Shown piece by piece: positions 1 to 5,233 of a stretch of 8,972 nucleotides of DNA. The first letter of the stretch is position 1. Each line of letters begins with the position of its first letter. The stretch is from contig CABQHR010000063.1 in NCBI GenBank assembly GCA_902463875.1, forward strand, positions 1 to 8,972. The letters run 5' to 3'. The DNA comes from an uncultured Collinsella sp. (GTDB taxonomy: Bacteria > Actinomycetota > Coriobacteriia > Coriobacteriales > Coriobacteriaceae). The notes beneath the pieces were generated by a model. It made no database searches. It was not told the origin of the DNA and saw only the letters and a list, made by a program, of their open reading frames with translations. A program made the position numbers and the translations under genes.

Positions 1-58
1 GCGGGTGGTTTCTGATGCGGCGCGCCGCGCGCCCCGCACAGGCTAAAGCCTTTAACAA
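1..58. other. Window edge, no gene seen
   Basis: GC-rich stretch before the first terminator. It holds a small AGGCT/AGCCT dyad at 40-51 and a GGCGCGCC-type palindrome near 19-31. I see no supported coding sequence. It may be the 3' flank of a gene outside the window. Confidence 0.4.
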
Positions 59-93
59 AAAGGGCGACCGAGAACGCATCTCGGTCGCCCTTT
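59..93 (-). terminator. Intrinsic terminator of the 333-aa membrane protein gene
   Basis: A perfect 14-bp stem (59-72 with 80-93, core AGGGCGACCGAG) closes a 7-nt loop. Read on the minus strand, the hairpin runs directly into a TTTTTG tract (the A-run at 57-61). It lies about 35 bp past the stop codon of the minus-strand gene ending at 127, which is the expected place for a rho-independent terminator. The plus-strand side has only CTTTC after the stem, so termination should be mainly in the minus direction. Confidence 0.85.
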
Positions 94-126
94 CGGAGAT
101 ATGGATCAGCAAAACGATCCTTTTAG

Positions 127-1128
127 CTACTCAGTCTGCCCGCCCTTCTTAGCGTGCTTGGAGGGGGCACTCAGAAAACGACCCGTCAGATAGTTCGTGG
201 GACCGGAGATATCGATCCCCAGCAGTACGTGCCCAAGCCACAAGAACGCAGCAAGCACCAGCAGCGGAATCACGCACGAAGTCACAATCATCACGATGAC
301 ACCTTCGATTAGATCAGTCACCTGCTGGACAACTTCGTCGGTCATCGACTTGGCGCTATCGGTCACCGAAGTCAGCAGACTCGAGGCGCCTTCGGTCAGT
401 TGCTCGAGCACGTTCTTGTCTGTCTTTGCTTCAGATTTCTTTTTGCTCTTTGACGAGCTCGCCTCCGCTGCGCCTGTCGCCTTTTGCTCGGCCTGTTCGA
501 TGCTCACCCGATACGTCTCATCGACCTTTTGCGACACCCACACGCTCGCGGGCACCAACGCCATGCCGATCATAGCGACCACCAGCACGCGCGTTGCCAC
601 GCGGCGCAGGACGGCGCTGGTGCTCCAGCGCCCGTGAATGCCAAGCGACACCGCAAAGAGTATGAGCGAGAATGGGATCAGGATGCCCAAGCCCACCGAC
701 CATAAGATAGTGAGCAAGTATTTCTCGAGGTACAGCACGGCAAGCACGATACCAAGGTTGCCTGAAAGCTGCGCGAGCTGCTCAGCAACCGGCGTCCCCG
801 TATCACCCGGCAGCGCGGTAATGCCCGCAGACAGCGCCACGCACGAGGTCGTGAGCGCCAAAACATTGCCCTTCTTTTGATCGATGACCTCGATGGTGGA
901 GTCCCAAGTCTTGGTATCGGCAAAATGCGGGCGCGCGACAAAGCCCGACAGCAGCGCCAGCACCACGAGCGCAACAATAAAGCCAATCTGCAGCTTTTTG
1001 TTTGCGCACACGACATCGGACAGGCTGGGCTGCAGCTCGGTTACCGTCGTGCGCTCGGTTATCTGGACAGGACGCCCATGAGCCATCTCGTGCGCGTCTC
1101 TTTTTTGAATCAATCCGTTGTCCGGCAT
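127..1128 (-). CDS. Multi-pass membrane protein of unknown function, 333 aa
   Basis: I do not recognise the family. The N-terminal ~45 residues are polar and probably cytoplasmic. A clear transmembrane helix spans about residues 46-65 and a weaker hydrophobic stretch 88-107. A long hydrophobic block at 124-163 probably makes two helices, with another helix at 180-198 and a last one at 277-304. Between the last two lies a charged, Ala/Ser/Lys-rich loop (about 203-270, with SKSKKKSEAK near 226-235) that looks helical or coiled-coil and is low in complexity. The C-terminus is basic. The start is well supported: GAGGAGGT (1135-1142, minus) sits 6 nt before ATG. The gene is monocistronic: it has its own terminator downstream, and the terminator of the EIIA gene lies upstream. 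Nothing links it to sugar transport except position. Coding is confident; function is unknown. Confidence 0.85.
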   Translation of the reverse strand: MPDNGLIQKRDAHEMAHGRPVQITERTTVTELQPSLSDVVCANKKLQIGFIVALVVLALLSGFVARPHFADTKTWDSTIEVIDQKKGNVLALTTSCVALSAGITALPGDTGTPVAEQLAQLSGNLGIVLAVLYLEKYLLTILWSVGLGILIPFSLILFAVSLGIHGRWSTSAVLRRVATRVLVVAMIGMALVPASVWVSQKVDETYRVSIEQAEQKATGAAEASSSKSKKKSEAKTDKNVLEQLTEGASSLLTSVTDSAKSMTDEVVQQVTDLIEGVIVMIVTSCVIPLLVLAAFLWLGHVLLGIDISGPTNYLTGRFLSAPSKHAKKGGQTE

Positions 1129-1166
1129 TTGGATACCTCCTCATTCCGGCGTGTATTGCGGATGGA

Positions 1167-1193
1167 AGTATACCCACGAAGCAAAATATCCAA
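1167..1193 (-). promoter_or_regulatory. Possible promoter of the membrane protein gene
   Basis: On the minus strand, TATACT (1167-1172) is a good -10. It is preceded, across a short 15-bp spacer, by TTGGAT (1188-1193), a poor -35. Predicted transcription would start near 1160, giving a leader of about 30 nt that contains the strong ribosome binding site. The placement is sensible, but the -35 match is weak. Confidence 0.4.
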
Positions 1194-1203
1194 CAGCGCC
1201 GAA

Positions 1204-1274
1204 TAAGTTGCGGTGAAATAGGGACTGTTTTTGCTGTTAGAAGGCCCATTCAGTCCCCATTTCACCGCAACTTA
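1204..1274. repeat. Long inverted repeat, 24-bp arms, MITE- or REP-like
   Basis: The left arm at 1204-1227 begins TAAGTTGCGGTGAAAT and ends in GGGACTG. The right arm at 1251-1274 is its reverse complement with a single difference. The 23-nt loop begins with TTTTT. In plus-strand RNA the difference is an A-C mismatch, but in minus-strand RNA it is a G-U pair, so a minus transcript folds fully. The arms end in TAA/TTA. It sits in the gap between the EIIA terminator and the promoter of the membrane protein gene and has no U-tract, so it is not an ordinary terminator. A small non-autonomous mobile element or REP-type repeat is the likeliest class; only one copy is visible here. Confidence 0.7.
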
Positions 1275-1287
1275 GGCTGAGGGACAG

Positions 1288-1321
1288 AAAAGCCCTGCCG
1301 CGGGGTTGCGACAGGGCTTTT
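1288..1321 (-). terminator. Intrinsic terminator of the EIIA gene
   Basis: A 10-bp stem, AAAAGCCCTG (1288-1297) with CAGGGCTTTT (1312-1321), is extended by a mismatch and three further pairs around a GGGGTT loop. On the minus strand the stem ends in TTTT followed by CTGT. It lies about 28 bp past the EIIA stop. The A/T-rich ends on both sides could give weak two-way termination, but no plus-strand gene ends here. Confidence 0.75.
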
Positions 1322-1348
1322 GGAAGGGGACTTGGTTGTGGGGGCTCG

Positions 1349-1687
1349 TTAGGCGAGCTTGGCCTCGAGATCGGCGATGCGCTTGTAGGCATCGATGGTA
1401 AAGCGGGTCTGCTTCTCCAGGATCATGGTGGTCATAAGGGTGTCCTGAGCGTGAGCCATGATGAAGGTCATCTCCATCTCGCCGCCGCCGGCCTCCTGCG
1501 AAAGCAGCTTGGTCTGCGTGTCGTGAGCACCGATGAGCGCGTCGCTGGCATCCTTGTGCAGCTGCTCGGCCTTCTCAAAGTCACCCTCACGGGCAGCATC
1601 GAGTGCAGCAAGCAGGTCGGTCTGGGCGTCACCCGCGTATGCGACGATCTCGAATCCAACCATCGAGATTTCTTCTTTGGTTGCCAT
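1349..1687 (-). CDS. lacF: PTS lactose/cellobiose-family EIIA component
   Basis: A cytoplasmic phosphocarrier of 112 aa, matching the 100-115 aa usual for the PTS lactose/cellobiose EIIA family (three-helix bundle, trimer). It takes phosphate from HPr and passes it to the EIIB cysteine. The active-site block is MAHAQDTLMTT. By alignment with Lactococcus LacF, His79 is the phosphorylated residue (LacF His78) and Asp82 the metal ligand (LacF Asp81). The family normally has HAQDHLM; here Thr83 replaces the second His, which is unusual. The N-terminal region (EEISMVGFEIVAYAGDA) is also typical. The start is ATG with GAAAGGA (1695-1701) 7 nt upstream. It is the only EIIA in the window and probably serves the lacE-like EIICB, perhaps also the second EIIC. 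It is on the opposite strand from lacE/lacG, with a regulator gene between. The lactose rather than cellobiose label rests on the neighbours. Confidence 0.9.
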   Translation of the reverse strand: MATKEEISMVGFEIVAYAGDAQTDLLAALDAAREGDFEKAEQLHKDASDALIGAHDTQTKLLSQEAGGGEMEMTFIMAHAQDTLMTTMILEKQTRFTIDAYKRIADLEAKLA

Positions 1688-1755
1688 ATTGCGTTCCTTT
1701 CACATATGAACCAATGGAGAGCATCGCGTCCGGGCATACGCGCTGCGTTGTGTAT

Positions 1756-1773
1756 GCCAGAAACATTAACATT
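1756..1773 (-). promoter_or_regulatory. Partial copy of the AATGnnAACGTTnnCATT operator-like dyad
   Basis: Read on the minus strand this is AATGTTAATGTTTCTGGC. Its left half matches the dyad found twice upstream of lacE (AATGTTAACGTT), with one change in the core; the right half is degenerate. It lies 69-86 bp before the EIIA start, a reasonable operator position. Confidence 0.35.
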
Positions 1774-1812
1774 CAAACAAAAAAGAACAATCCAAAACGT
1801 AATTTCAAACTA

Positions 1813-1841
1813 TGAACGGTCGATTTTCACCCGTGAACGGT
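1813..1841 (-). promoter_or_regulatory. Two ACCGTTCA boxes upstream of EIIA
   Basis: TGAACGGT occurs at 1813-1820 and again at 1834-1841, exactly 21 bp apart (two helical turns), so ACCGTTCA points toward EIIA on the minus strand. The same 8-mer occurs at 3017-3024 and 8271-8278, with a 7/8 match at 3043-3050, always in PTS or regulator promoter gaps. A protein-binding site is the simplest reading. Confidence 0.45.
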
Positions 1842-1900
1842 TTTTAAACTATTCTGAACAATATCGAACACATAAACCGACAACCAAACAGGTCCGCACC

Positions 1901-2905
1901 CTAGCGCAGACTGCGTACCGTATCGCCCTCGACGAGCACACCGGGGATCAGCATGTGCTCCACGCCGGCCACGACGTCCTCGGCGCCGGCAATCTTGTCG
2001 ACCGCCCACATGCCAACGCGCTTGTTATCAAAGCGCACCGTAGTTAGGCGACGATCGGGCACGATATCGCCCAAGCTGTCGTCAACGCCCACCACGCTCA
2101 CGTCCTCGGGCACGCGCTTCCCGCGCGACTCGAGCCCGCGAATGCAGCCGTAGGCCATGGCGTCGTTAGAAGCATAAATGGCCGTACAGGTCGGATCGTC
2201 CGCCAGAGCCTGACCGGCAGCATACCCGCTCTGTGCCGTCCAATCGCCACGGACGAGTCGCGGCGGCTCAATACCATGCGCGCGCAATGTCTCGCGCCAG
2301 CCCTCCTCGCGCTGCATACCCGAAAGTGAGCGCTCGGGGCACGAGATAAAGTGCACCGTCTTGTGCCCCTGCCCCAGCAAGTACTCAACCACCTGACGCG
2401 AGCAATCGAACTGGTCGTTATCGACCGTCGAGCACAGCGGGTGCTCCAGCATGGTAACGAGCACCGTCTGCATGCCGGGCAGCGGCTCAAAGGTGCCAAA
2501 GTCTGCCGGCATACGGTTCATTATCACGACCATGCCGTCCACCGGCAGCGCACTCATACGCGACGACGCACTCTCGAGGGTATAGGGATGTCCATCTACT
2601 TTAGTAAGGGTGATGGCATAGCCGTGCTTGTCAGCCGCAGCGGCAAAGCCCTCCATGCGGTCGAGGTTTCCGGTGCCGGTGATATTGAACATGGCGACGC
2701 CGACGGTCTTGAACTTGCCGCGGCGCAGCGACCGGCCGGCAAAGTTGGGTCGATATCCGAGCTCGCGCATGGCGGCGCGCACGCGCTCCTTGGTCTCGGG
2801 GCGCACGCTGGGCGAATCGTGCACGGTGCGCGAGACCGTCTGCTCCGAGACGCCCGCAAGACGTGCCACGTCCTTAACGGATACCGATTTTTTAACAGCG
2901 GCCAT
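1901..2905 (-). CDS. LacI-family transcriptional regulator (first copy)
   Basis: 334 aa, the standard length for the family. The N-terminal LacI-type helix-turn-helix covers about residues 7-28 (SVKDVARLAGVSEQTVSRTV) and the hinge helix about 53-63 (NFAGRSLRRG). It is followed by a periplasmic-binding-protein-like effector domain with typical blocks: PVDGMVV (121-127), STVDNDQ (159-165), GHKTVHFI (180-187), ASNDAMA (245-251) and VVGVDDS (271-277). The recognition helix carries Glu21-Gln22 at the two operator-reading positions, unlike the second copy (Leu-Lys). The start is ATG; the ribosome site is weak (AGAAAGA about 9 nt upstream), but starting here leaves the usual short arm before the HTH. 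It is divergent from the lacE-like gene and upstream, on the same strand, of EIIA, so it probably represses both and itself, with a phosphorylated galactoside or lactose-type effector. That role is inferred from context. Confidence 0.92.
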   Translation of the reverse strand: MAAVKKSVSVKDVARLAGVSEQTVSRTVHDSPSVRPETKERVRAAMRELGYRPNFAGRSLRRGKFKTVGVAMFNITGTGNLDRMEGFAAAADKHGYAITLTKVDGHPYTLESASSRMSALPVDGMVVIMNRMPADFGTFEPLPGMQTVLVTMLEHPLCSTVDNDQFDCSRQVVEYLLGQGHKTVHFISCPERSLSGMQREEGWRETLRAHGIEPPRLVRGDWTAQSGYAAGQALADDPTCTAIYASNDAMAYGCIRGLESRGKRVPEDVSVVGVDDSLGDIVPDRRLTTVRFDNKRVGMWAVDKIAGAEDVVAGVEHMLIPGVLVEGDTVRSLR

Positions 2906-2970
2906 AGGTCGATCTTTCTATGTCAACGATGCCATCGCGGGCATCCCAACAGACAAAATGAACGCCTCCA

Positions 2971-2976
2971 AGTATA
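2971..2976 (-). promoter_or_regulatory. Possible -10 of the first lacI gene
   Basis: TATACT on the minus strand (5/6 to TATAAT), preceded by TTGGA, but no good -35 stands 16-18 bp upstream. A start near 2964 would give a leader of about 58 nt. The promoter assignment is weak. Confidence 0.25.
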
Positions 2977-3016
2977 TCCAACGCCTCCCCCGCCATACGC
3001 TCACCACCCAAAACCT

Positions 3017-3050
3017 ACCGTTCACCGACAATCCTGCGTCCCCGAACGGT
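3017..3050. promoter_or_regulatory. Inverted pair of ACCGTTC boxes
   Basis: ACCGTTCA at 3017-3024 and the reverse-complement heptamer GAACGGT at 3044-3050 form an inverted pair separated by 20 bp. They lie on the lacI-proximal side of the divergent control region, about 110-145 bp before the lacI start, so they could regulate lacI or act at a distance on lacE. Confidence 0.4.
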
Positions 3051-3062
3051 TTTTATCGCCCA

Positions 3063-3080
3063 AATGTTAACGTTGCCATT
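3063..3080. promoter_or_regulatory. Operator-like dyad, copy 1 (distal)
   Basis: AATGTTAACGTTGCCATT is an 18-bp imperfect palindrome of the form AATGnnAACGTTnnCATT with a perfect AACGTT core, the architecture expected of a LacI-family operator. Copy 2 lies 120 bp downstream in inverted orientation (the reverse complement of copy 2 is nearly identical). Two well-spaced operators would allow repression by looping. Confidence 0.6.
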
Positions 3081-3108
3081 GTGCAAACACAGAGCCACCG
3101 GGCGGCTC

Positions 3109-3116
3109 AAACGTTT
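3109..3116. promoter_or_regulatory. AAACGTTT palindrome
   Basis: A perfect 8-bp palindrome within TCAAACGTTTACG, sharing the ACGT centre of the neighbouring dyads and resembling the core of GalR/CcpA-type operators. The outer bases do not match AATG/CATT. It may be an auxiliary site or chance. Confidence 0.3.
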
Positions 3117-3182
3117 ACGCGCAAGGAATCGACGGTCCACAGGCACAGGGGCCACCGGTTCGCGTCTTTTTTTGTGTCACAA

Positions 3183-3200
3183 AATGGCAACGTCAACATT
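3183..3200. promoter_or_regulatory. Operator-like dyad, copy 2 (next to the lacE promoter)
   Basis: AATGGCAACGTCAACATT keeps both AATG/CATT ends and five of six core bases. Its reverse complement, AATGTTGACGTTGCCATT, differs from copy 1 at one base of 18. It ends directly before the putative -35 at 3201, a position that suits repression of lacE. Confidence 0.6.
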
Positions 3201-3228
3201 TTGGCAAACAAGGTCCAAACGTTACCAT
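3201..3228 (+). promoter_or_regulatory. Probable lacE promoter with overlapping operator half-site
   Basis: TTGGCA (3201-3206, 5/6 to TTGACA), a 16-bp spacer and TACCAT (3223-3228, 4/6 to TATAAT) would start transcription near 3235, giving a leader of about 27 nt. The spacer and -10 include CAAACGTTACCATC, a third, degenerate version of the operator dyad (centre 3220/3221, right half GTTACCATC). A repressor here would cover the promoter. Confidence 0.45.
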
Positions 3229-3261
3229 CGTTGCTAACCCACCGACTCTTAGGAGCTATGC

Positions 3262-5037
3262 ATGGAGCAGCTCATCGCCACCATCGAAAAGGGCCAGCCC
3301 CTTTTCAACGCGATCGCCCGCAACAAGTACCTCAAGGCGATCCGCGACGGCTTTATCTCCGTCATCCCCATCATCATCTTCTCGTCCATCTTCTGCCTGG
3401 TGGCCTCGGTCCCCAACATCTGGGGTTTCTACTGGCCCGATGACATCAACAACGCCCTGTGGAAGTGCTACAACTACTCCATGGGCATCCTGGCCATCGC
3501 CTGCGCTGCCACCACCGCCAAGCACTTTGCCGACGCTCAGAACCGTGATCTGCCCAAGAACAACCAGATCAACTTCATCTCCTGCATGTGCGCGGCCATC
3601 ATCGGCTTCCTGCTGCTCTCGAGCGACACCATTTCCACGGACGCCGCCAGCGGCTTCAACACCACCTACCTTGGTTCCAAGGGCCTGCTGACCGCCTTCA
3701 TCGCTGCGTTTGTGACCGGCATCATCTACAAGTTCTTTATCAAGCGCAACATCACCGTCAAGATGCCCGAGCAGGTTCCGCCTAACATCTCGCAGACCTT
3801 TAAGGACATCATCCCCTTCTCCGTCTGCATCACCGTCTTTTGGGTCTTTGACATCGTCTTCCGCTCTGCCTTTGGCTTCTGCTTTGCCCAGGGCGTCATC
3901 CAGGTGTTCCAGCCCTTGTTCACCGCTGCCGACGGCTACATCGGCCTCGCTGTGATCTACGGCGCTATGAGCCTCTTCTGGTTCGTCGGTGTCCACGGCC
4001 CCTCGATCGTCGAGCCTGCCATCGCCGCCGCCCTCGTTGCCAACATGACCGACAACCTGGCTGCTTACCAGGCCGGCCAGCACGCCTCCGCTGTCCTGAC
4101 GCAGGGCGCCCAGTACTTCGTCGTCTGCATGGGCGGCACCGGCGCCACGCTCGTCCTCGTCTTTATGTTCTGCTTCCTGGCCAAGTCCCAGGAGATGCGC
4201 GCCGTCGGTAAGGCCTCCATCGTCCCGGTGTGCTTCGCCGTCAACGAGCCGCTGCTGTTCGCCGCACCCATCGTGCTCAACCCCGTCTTCTTTGTCCCGT
4301 TTGTCTTTGCCCCGATCGCCAACATCTGGATCCTCAAGGTCTTTATCGACTTCCTGGGCATGAACGGCTTTATGTACACCCTGCCTTGGACCGTCCCCGG
4401 CCCCATCGGCACCATCATGGGCCTGGGCTTCCAGCCGCTCGCCTTTGTGATGCTCGCCGTCATCCTGGTCGTCGACTTCCTTCTGTACTACCCGTTCTTC
4501 CGTGCCTATGACGCCCAGAAGTGCGCCGAAGAGGCCGAGATTTCCCAGGAGGAGCTCGCCGCCAAGAACGCCGAGAAGGCTGCCAAGCTCAACGATGCCT
4601 TCCAGGGCAAGGCCGATGCCAAGAGCGTTGCCGACGGCGCCGCTGCCGAGGCCGTAAAGGCCGACGCCTCCCCCGCCGCTGCAGCCCCCGCTGCCGAGGC
4701 CACGGCCGCCAGCGACCTCAACGGCAAGCGCGTGCTCGTGCTCTGCCAGGGCGGCGGTACCTCGGGCCTGCTCGCCAACGCGCTGGCCAAGGCCGCCAAG
4801 GAGCGCGGTATCGACCTGGAGACCGCTGCCGACGCCTATGGCAACCACGTGGACATGCTCCCCGACTTTGACCTGGTCGTCCTGGCCCCGCAGGCCGCGA
4901 GCTACCTCGCCGACCTGCAGAAGGACTGCGAGCGCGTGGGCAACAAGTGCGTCGCCTGCCGCGGTAAGCAGTACATCGAGCTCTCCCAGAACGGCGACAA
5001 GTCTCTCGCCTTCGTCTCCGAGCAGCTTTCCCTTTAG
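3262..5037 (+). CDS. lacE: PTS lactose-type EIICB permease
   Basis: 591 aa, close to the ~570 aa of LacE. Residues ~1-415 are the membrane EIIC domain of the lactose/cellobiose family (about ten helices, forming the sugar channel). It has an N-terminal amphipathic start (IEKGQPLFNAIARNKYLKAI), the GVHGPSIVEPA block (243-253) with His245, GGTGATL (291-297) and VNEPLLF (327-333). Residues ~421-487 are a charged then Ala/Pro-rich linker. Residues ~488-591 are the cytoplasmic EIIB domain, with the phosphorylated Cys495 in VLVLCQGGGTSGLLANAL and a LacE-like MLPDFDLVVLAPQ stretch. Overall resemblance is to LacE of lactic acid bacteria. It imports lactose or a related beta-galactoside as the 6-phosphate. 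The start is ATG with AGGAG (3251-3255) 6 nt upstream. The GH1 gene follows 196 bp later on the same strand. Family is very sure; exact substrate less so. Confidence 0.93.
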   Translation: MEQLIATIEKGQPLFNAIARNKYLKAIRDGFISVIPIIIFSSIFCLVASVPNIWGFYWPDDINNALWKCYNYSMGILAIACAATTAKHFADAQNRDLPKNNQINFISCMCAAIIGFLLLSSDTISTDAASGFNTTYLGSKGLLTAFIAAFVTGIIYKFFIKRNITVKMPEQVPPNISQTFKDIIPFSVCITVFWVFDIVFRSAFGFCFAQGVIQVFQPLFTAADGYIGLAVIYGAMSLFWFVGVHGPSIVEPAIAAALVANMTDNLAAYQAGQHASAVLTQGAQYFVVCMGGTGATLVLVFMFCFLAKSQEMRAVGKASIVPVCFAVNEPLLFAAPIVLNPVFFVPFVFAPIANIWILKVFIDFLGMNGFMYTLPWTVPGPIGTIMGLGFQPLAFVMLAVILVVDFLLYYPFFRAYDAQKCAEEAEISQEELAAKNAEKAAKLNDAFQGKADAKSVADGAAAEAVKADASPAAAAPAAEATAASDLNGKRVLVLCQGGGTSGLLANALAKAAKERGIDLETAADAYGNHVDMLPDFDLVVLAPQAASYLADLQKDCERVGNKCVACRGKQYIELSQNGDKSLAFVSEQLSL

Positions 5038-5038
5038 T

Positions 5039-5060
5039 CCGCTGTTCTAACGAACAGCGG
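5039..5060 (+). other. Perfect hairpin just after the lacE stop
   Basis: CCGCTGTTC (5039-5047) pairs with GAACAGCGG (5052-5060) around a TAAC loop, starting one base after the TAG stop at 5035-5037. No T-tract follows, so it is not a standard terminator. A role in mRNA 3'-end stability or processing would fit. Confidence 0.6.
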
Positions 5061-5076
5061 CCGGCTCGACGCTGCG

Positions 5077-5173
5077 CGGCGCCCAACCGGCCAGATTGCC
5101 GCTCAACTTCGGCGGCGCGACCACAAGGTCAGCGCCGCCTTGTTTCGGGGCAATCTGACTCGCCTGGGCGCCG
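5077..5173 (+). terminator. Nested stem structure with terminator-like core between lacE and lacG
   Basis: Three helices nest. The outer one is CGGCGCCCA (5077-5085) with TGGGCGCCG (5165-5173), 9 bp. The middle one is CAGATTGCC (5092-5100) with GGCAATCTG (5149-5157), 9 bp. The inner one is GGCGGCGCGACC (5111-5122) with GGTC and GCGCCGCC (5127-5139) around an ACAA loop, 12 bp with one bulged A. TTGTTTC follows the inner stem, so it can act as a weak or partial terminator lowering lacG relative to lacE. A competing GGCCGG/CCGGCC pairing (5059-5064 with 5087-5092) would disturb the middle and outer helices. Confidence 0.55.
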
Positions 5174-5183
5174 CTCGCTGACT

Positions 5184-5211
5184 TTGACCCGCTCTGCACC
5201 GTTTCCATTAT
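5184..5211 (+). promoter_or_regulatory. Possible lacG promoter
   Basis: TTGACC (5184-5189, 5/6), a 16-bp spacer and CATTAT (5206-5211, 4/6) predict a start near 5218. That is downstream of the ATG at 5216 and upstream of the ATG at 5234, so if used it fixes the GH1 start at 5234. A separate lacG promoter would fit the terminator-like hairpin that separates it from lacE. Confidence 0.4.
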
Positions 5212-5233
5212 TCAAATGATTGGATACTTCATC

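Larger units (their letters stand above)
1688..1900 (-). promoter_or_regulatory. EIIA control region (213 bp, AT-rich)
   Basis: This gap separates the upstream minus-strand regulator from the EIIA gene, is markedly AT-richer than its surroundings, and shows no clear terminator hairpin, so read-through from the regulator is possible. I could not settle on a convincing -35/-10 pair. It contains two tandem TGAACGGT boxes, an AATGTTAATG half-dyad, a TTCACCCGTGAA dyad (1826-1837), and the 12-mer GAACAATATCGA (1856-1867) that recurs at 8260-8271 with one change. This is best read as a regulated promoter region for EIIA. Confidence 0.5.
2906..3261. promoter_or_regulatory. Divergent control region lacI/lacE (356 bp)
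   Basis: This gene-free region holds the promoters of the minus-strand regulator and the plus-strand EIICB. In order it contains a possible lacI -10, an inverted ACCGTTC pair, operator-like dyads centred at 3071/3072, 3112/3113, 3191/3192 and 3220/3221, the lacE promoter and the AGGAG site. The large size and number of dyads point to tight, possibly looped repression. No small gene is supported. Confidence 0.6.

Noticed and set aside
1451..2047. 198-codon plus-strand open frame spanning EIIA and the lacI 3' end
   Set aside because: It overlaps two real minus-strand genes and the AT-rich control gap, with no coherent protein features.
3104..3121. Classical CcpA cre site around AAACGTTT
   Set aside because: Only the ACGT-centred core fits; the outer positions do not match the cre consensus well, and nothing here shows that this organism uses CcpA.
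3256..4848. 530-codon open frame on the minus strand, antisense to lacE
   Set aside because: It is the mirror of a GC-rich, codon-biased gene. The product is Gly/Asp/Val-rich low complexity with no domain, while the plus strand encodes a clear EIICB across the same bases.
5077..5173. Riboswitch or sugar-responsive antiterminator element
   Set aside because: The nested helices do not match a class I recognise, and no antiterminator protein gene lies nearby. Kept only as a structured intergenic region.
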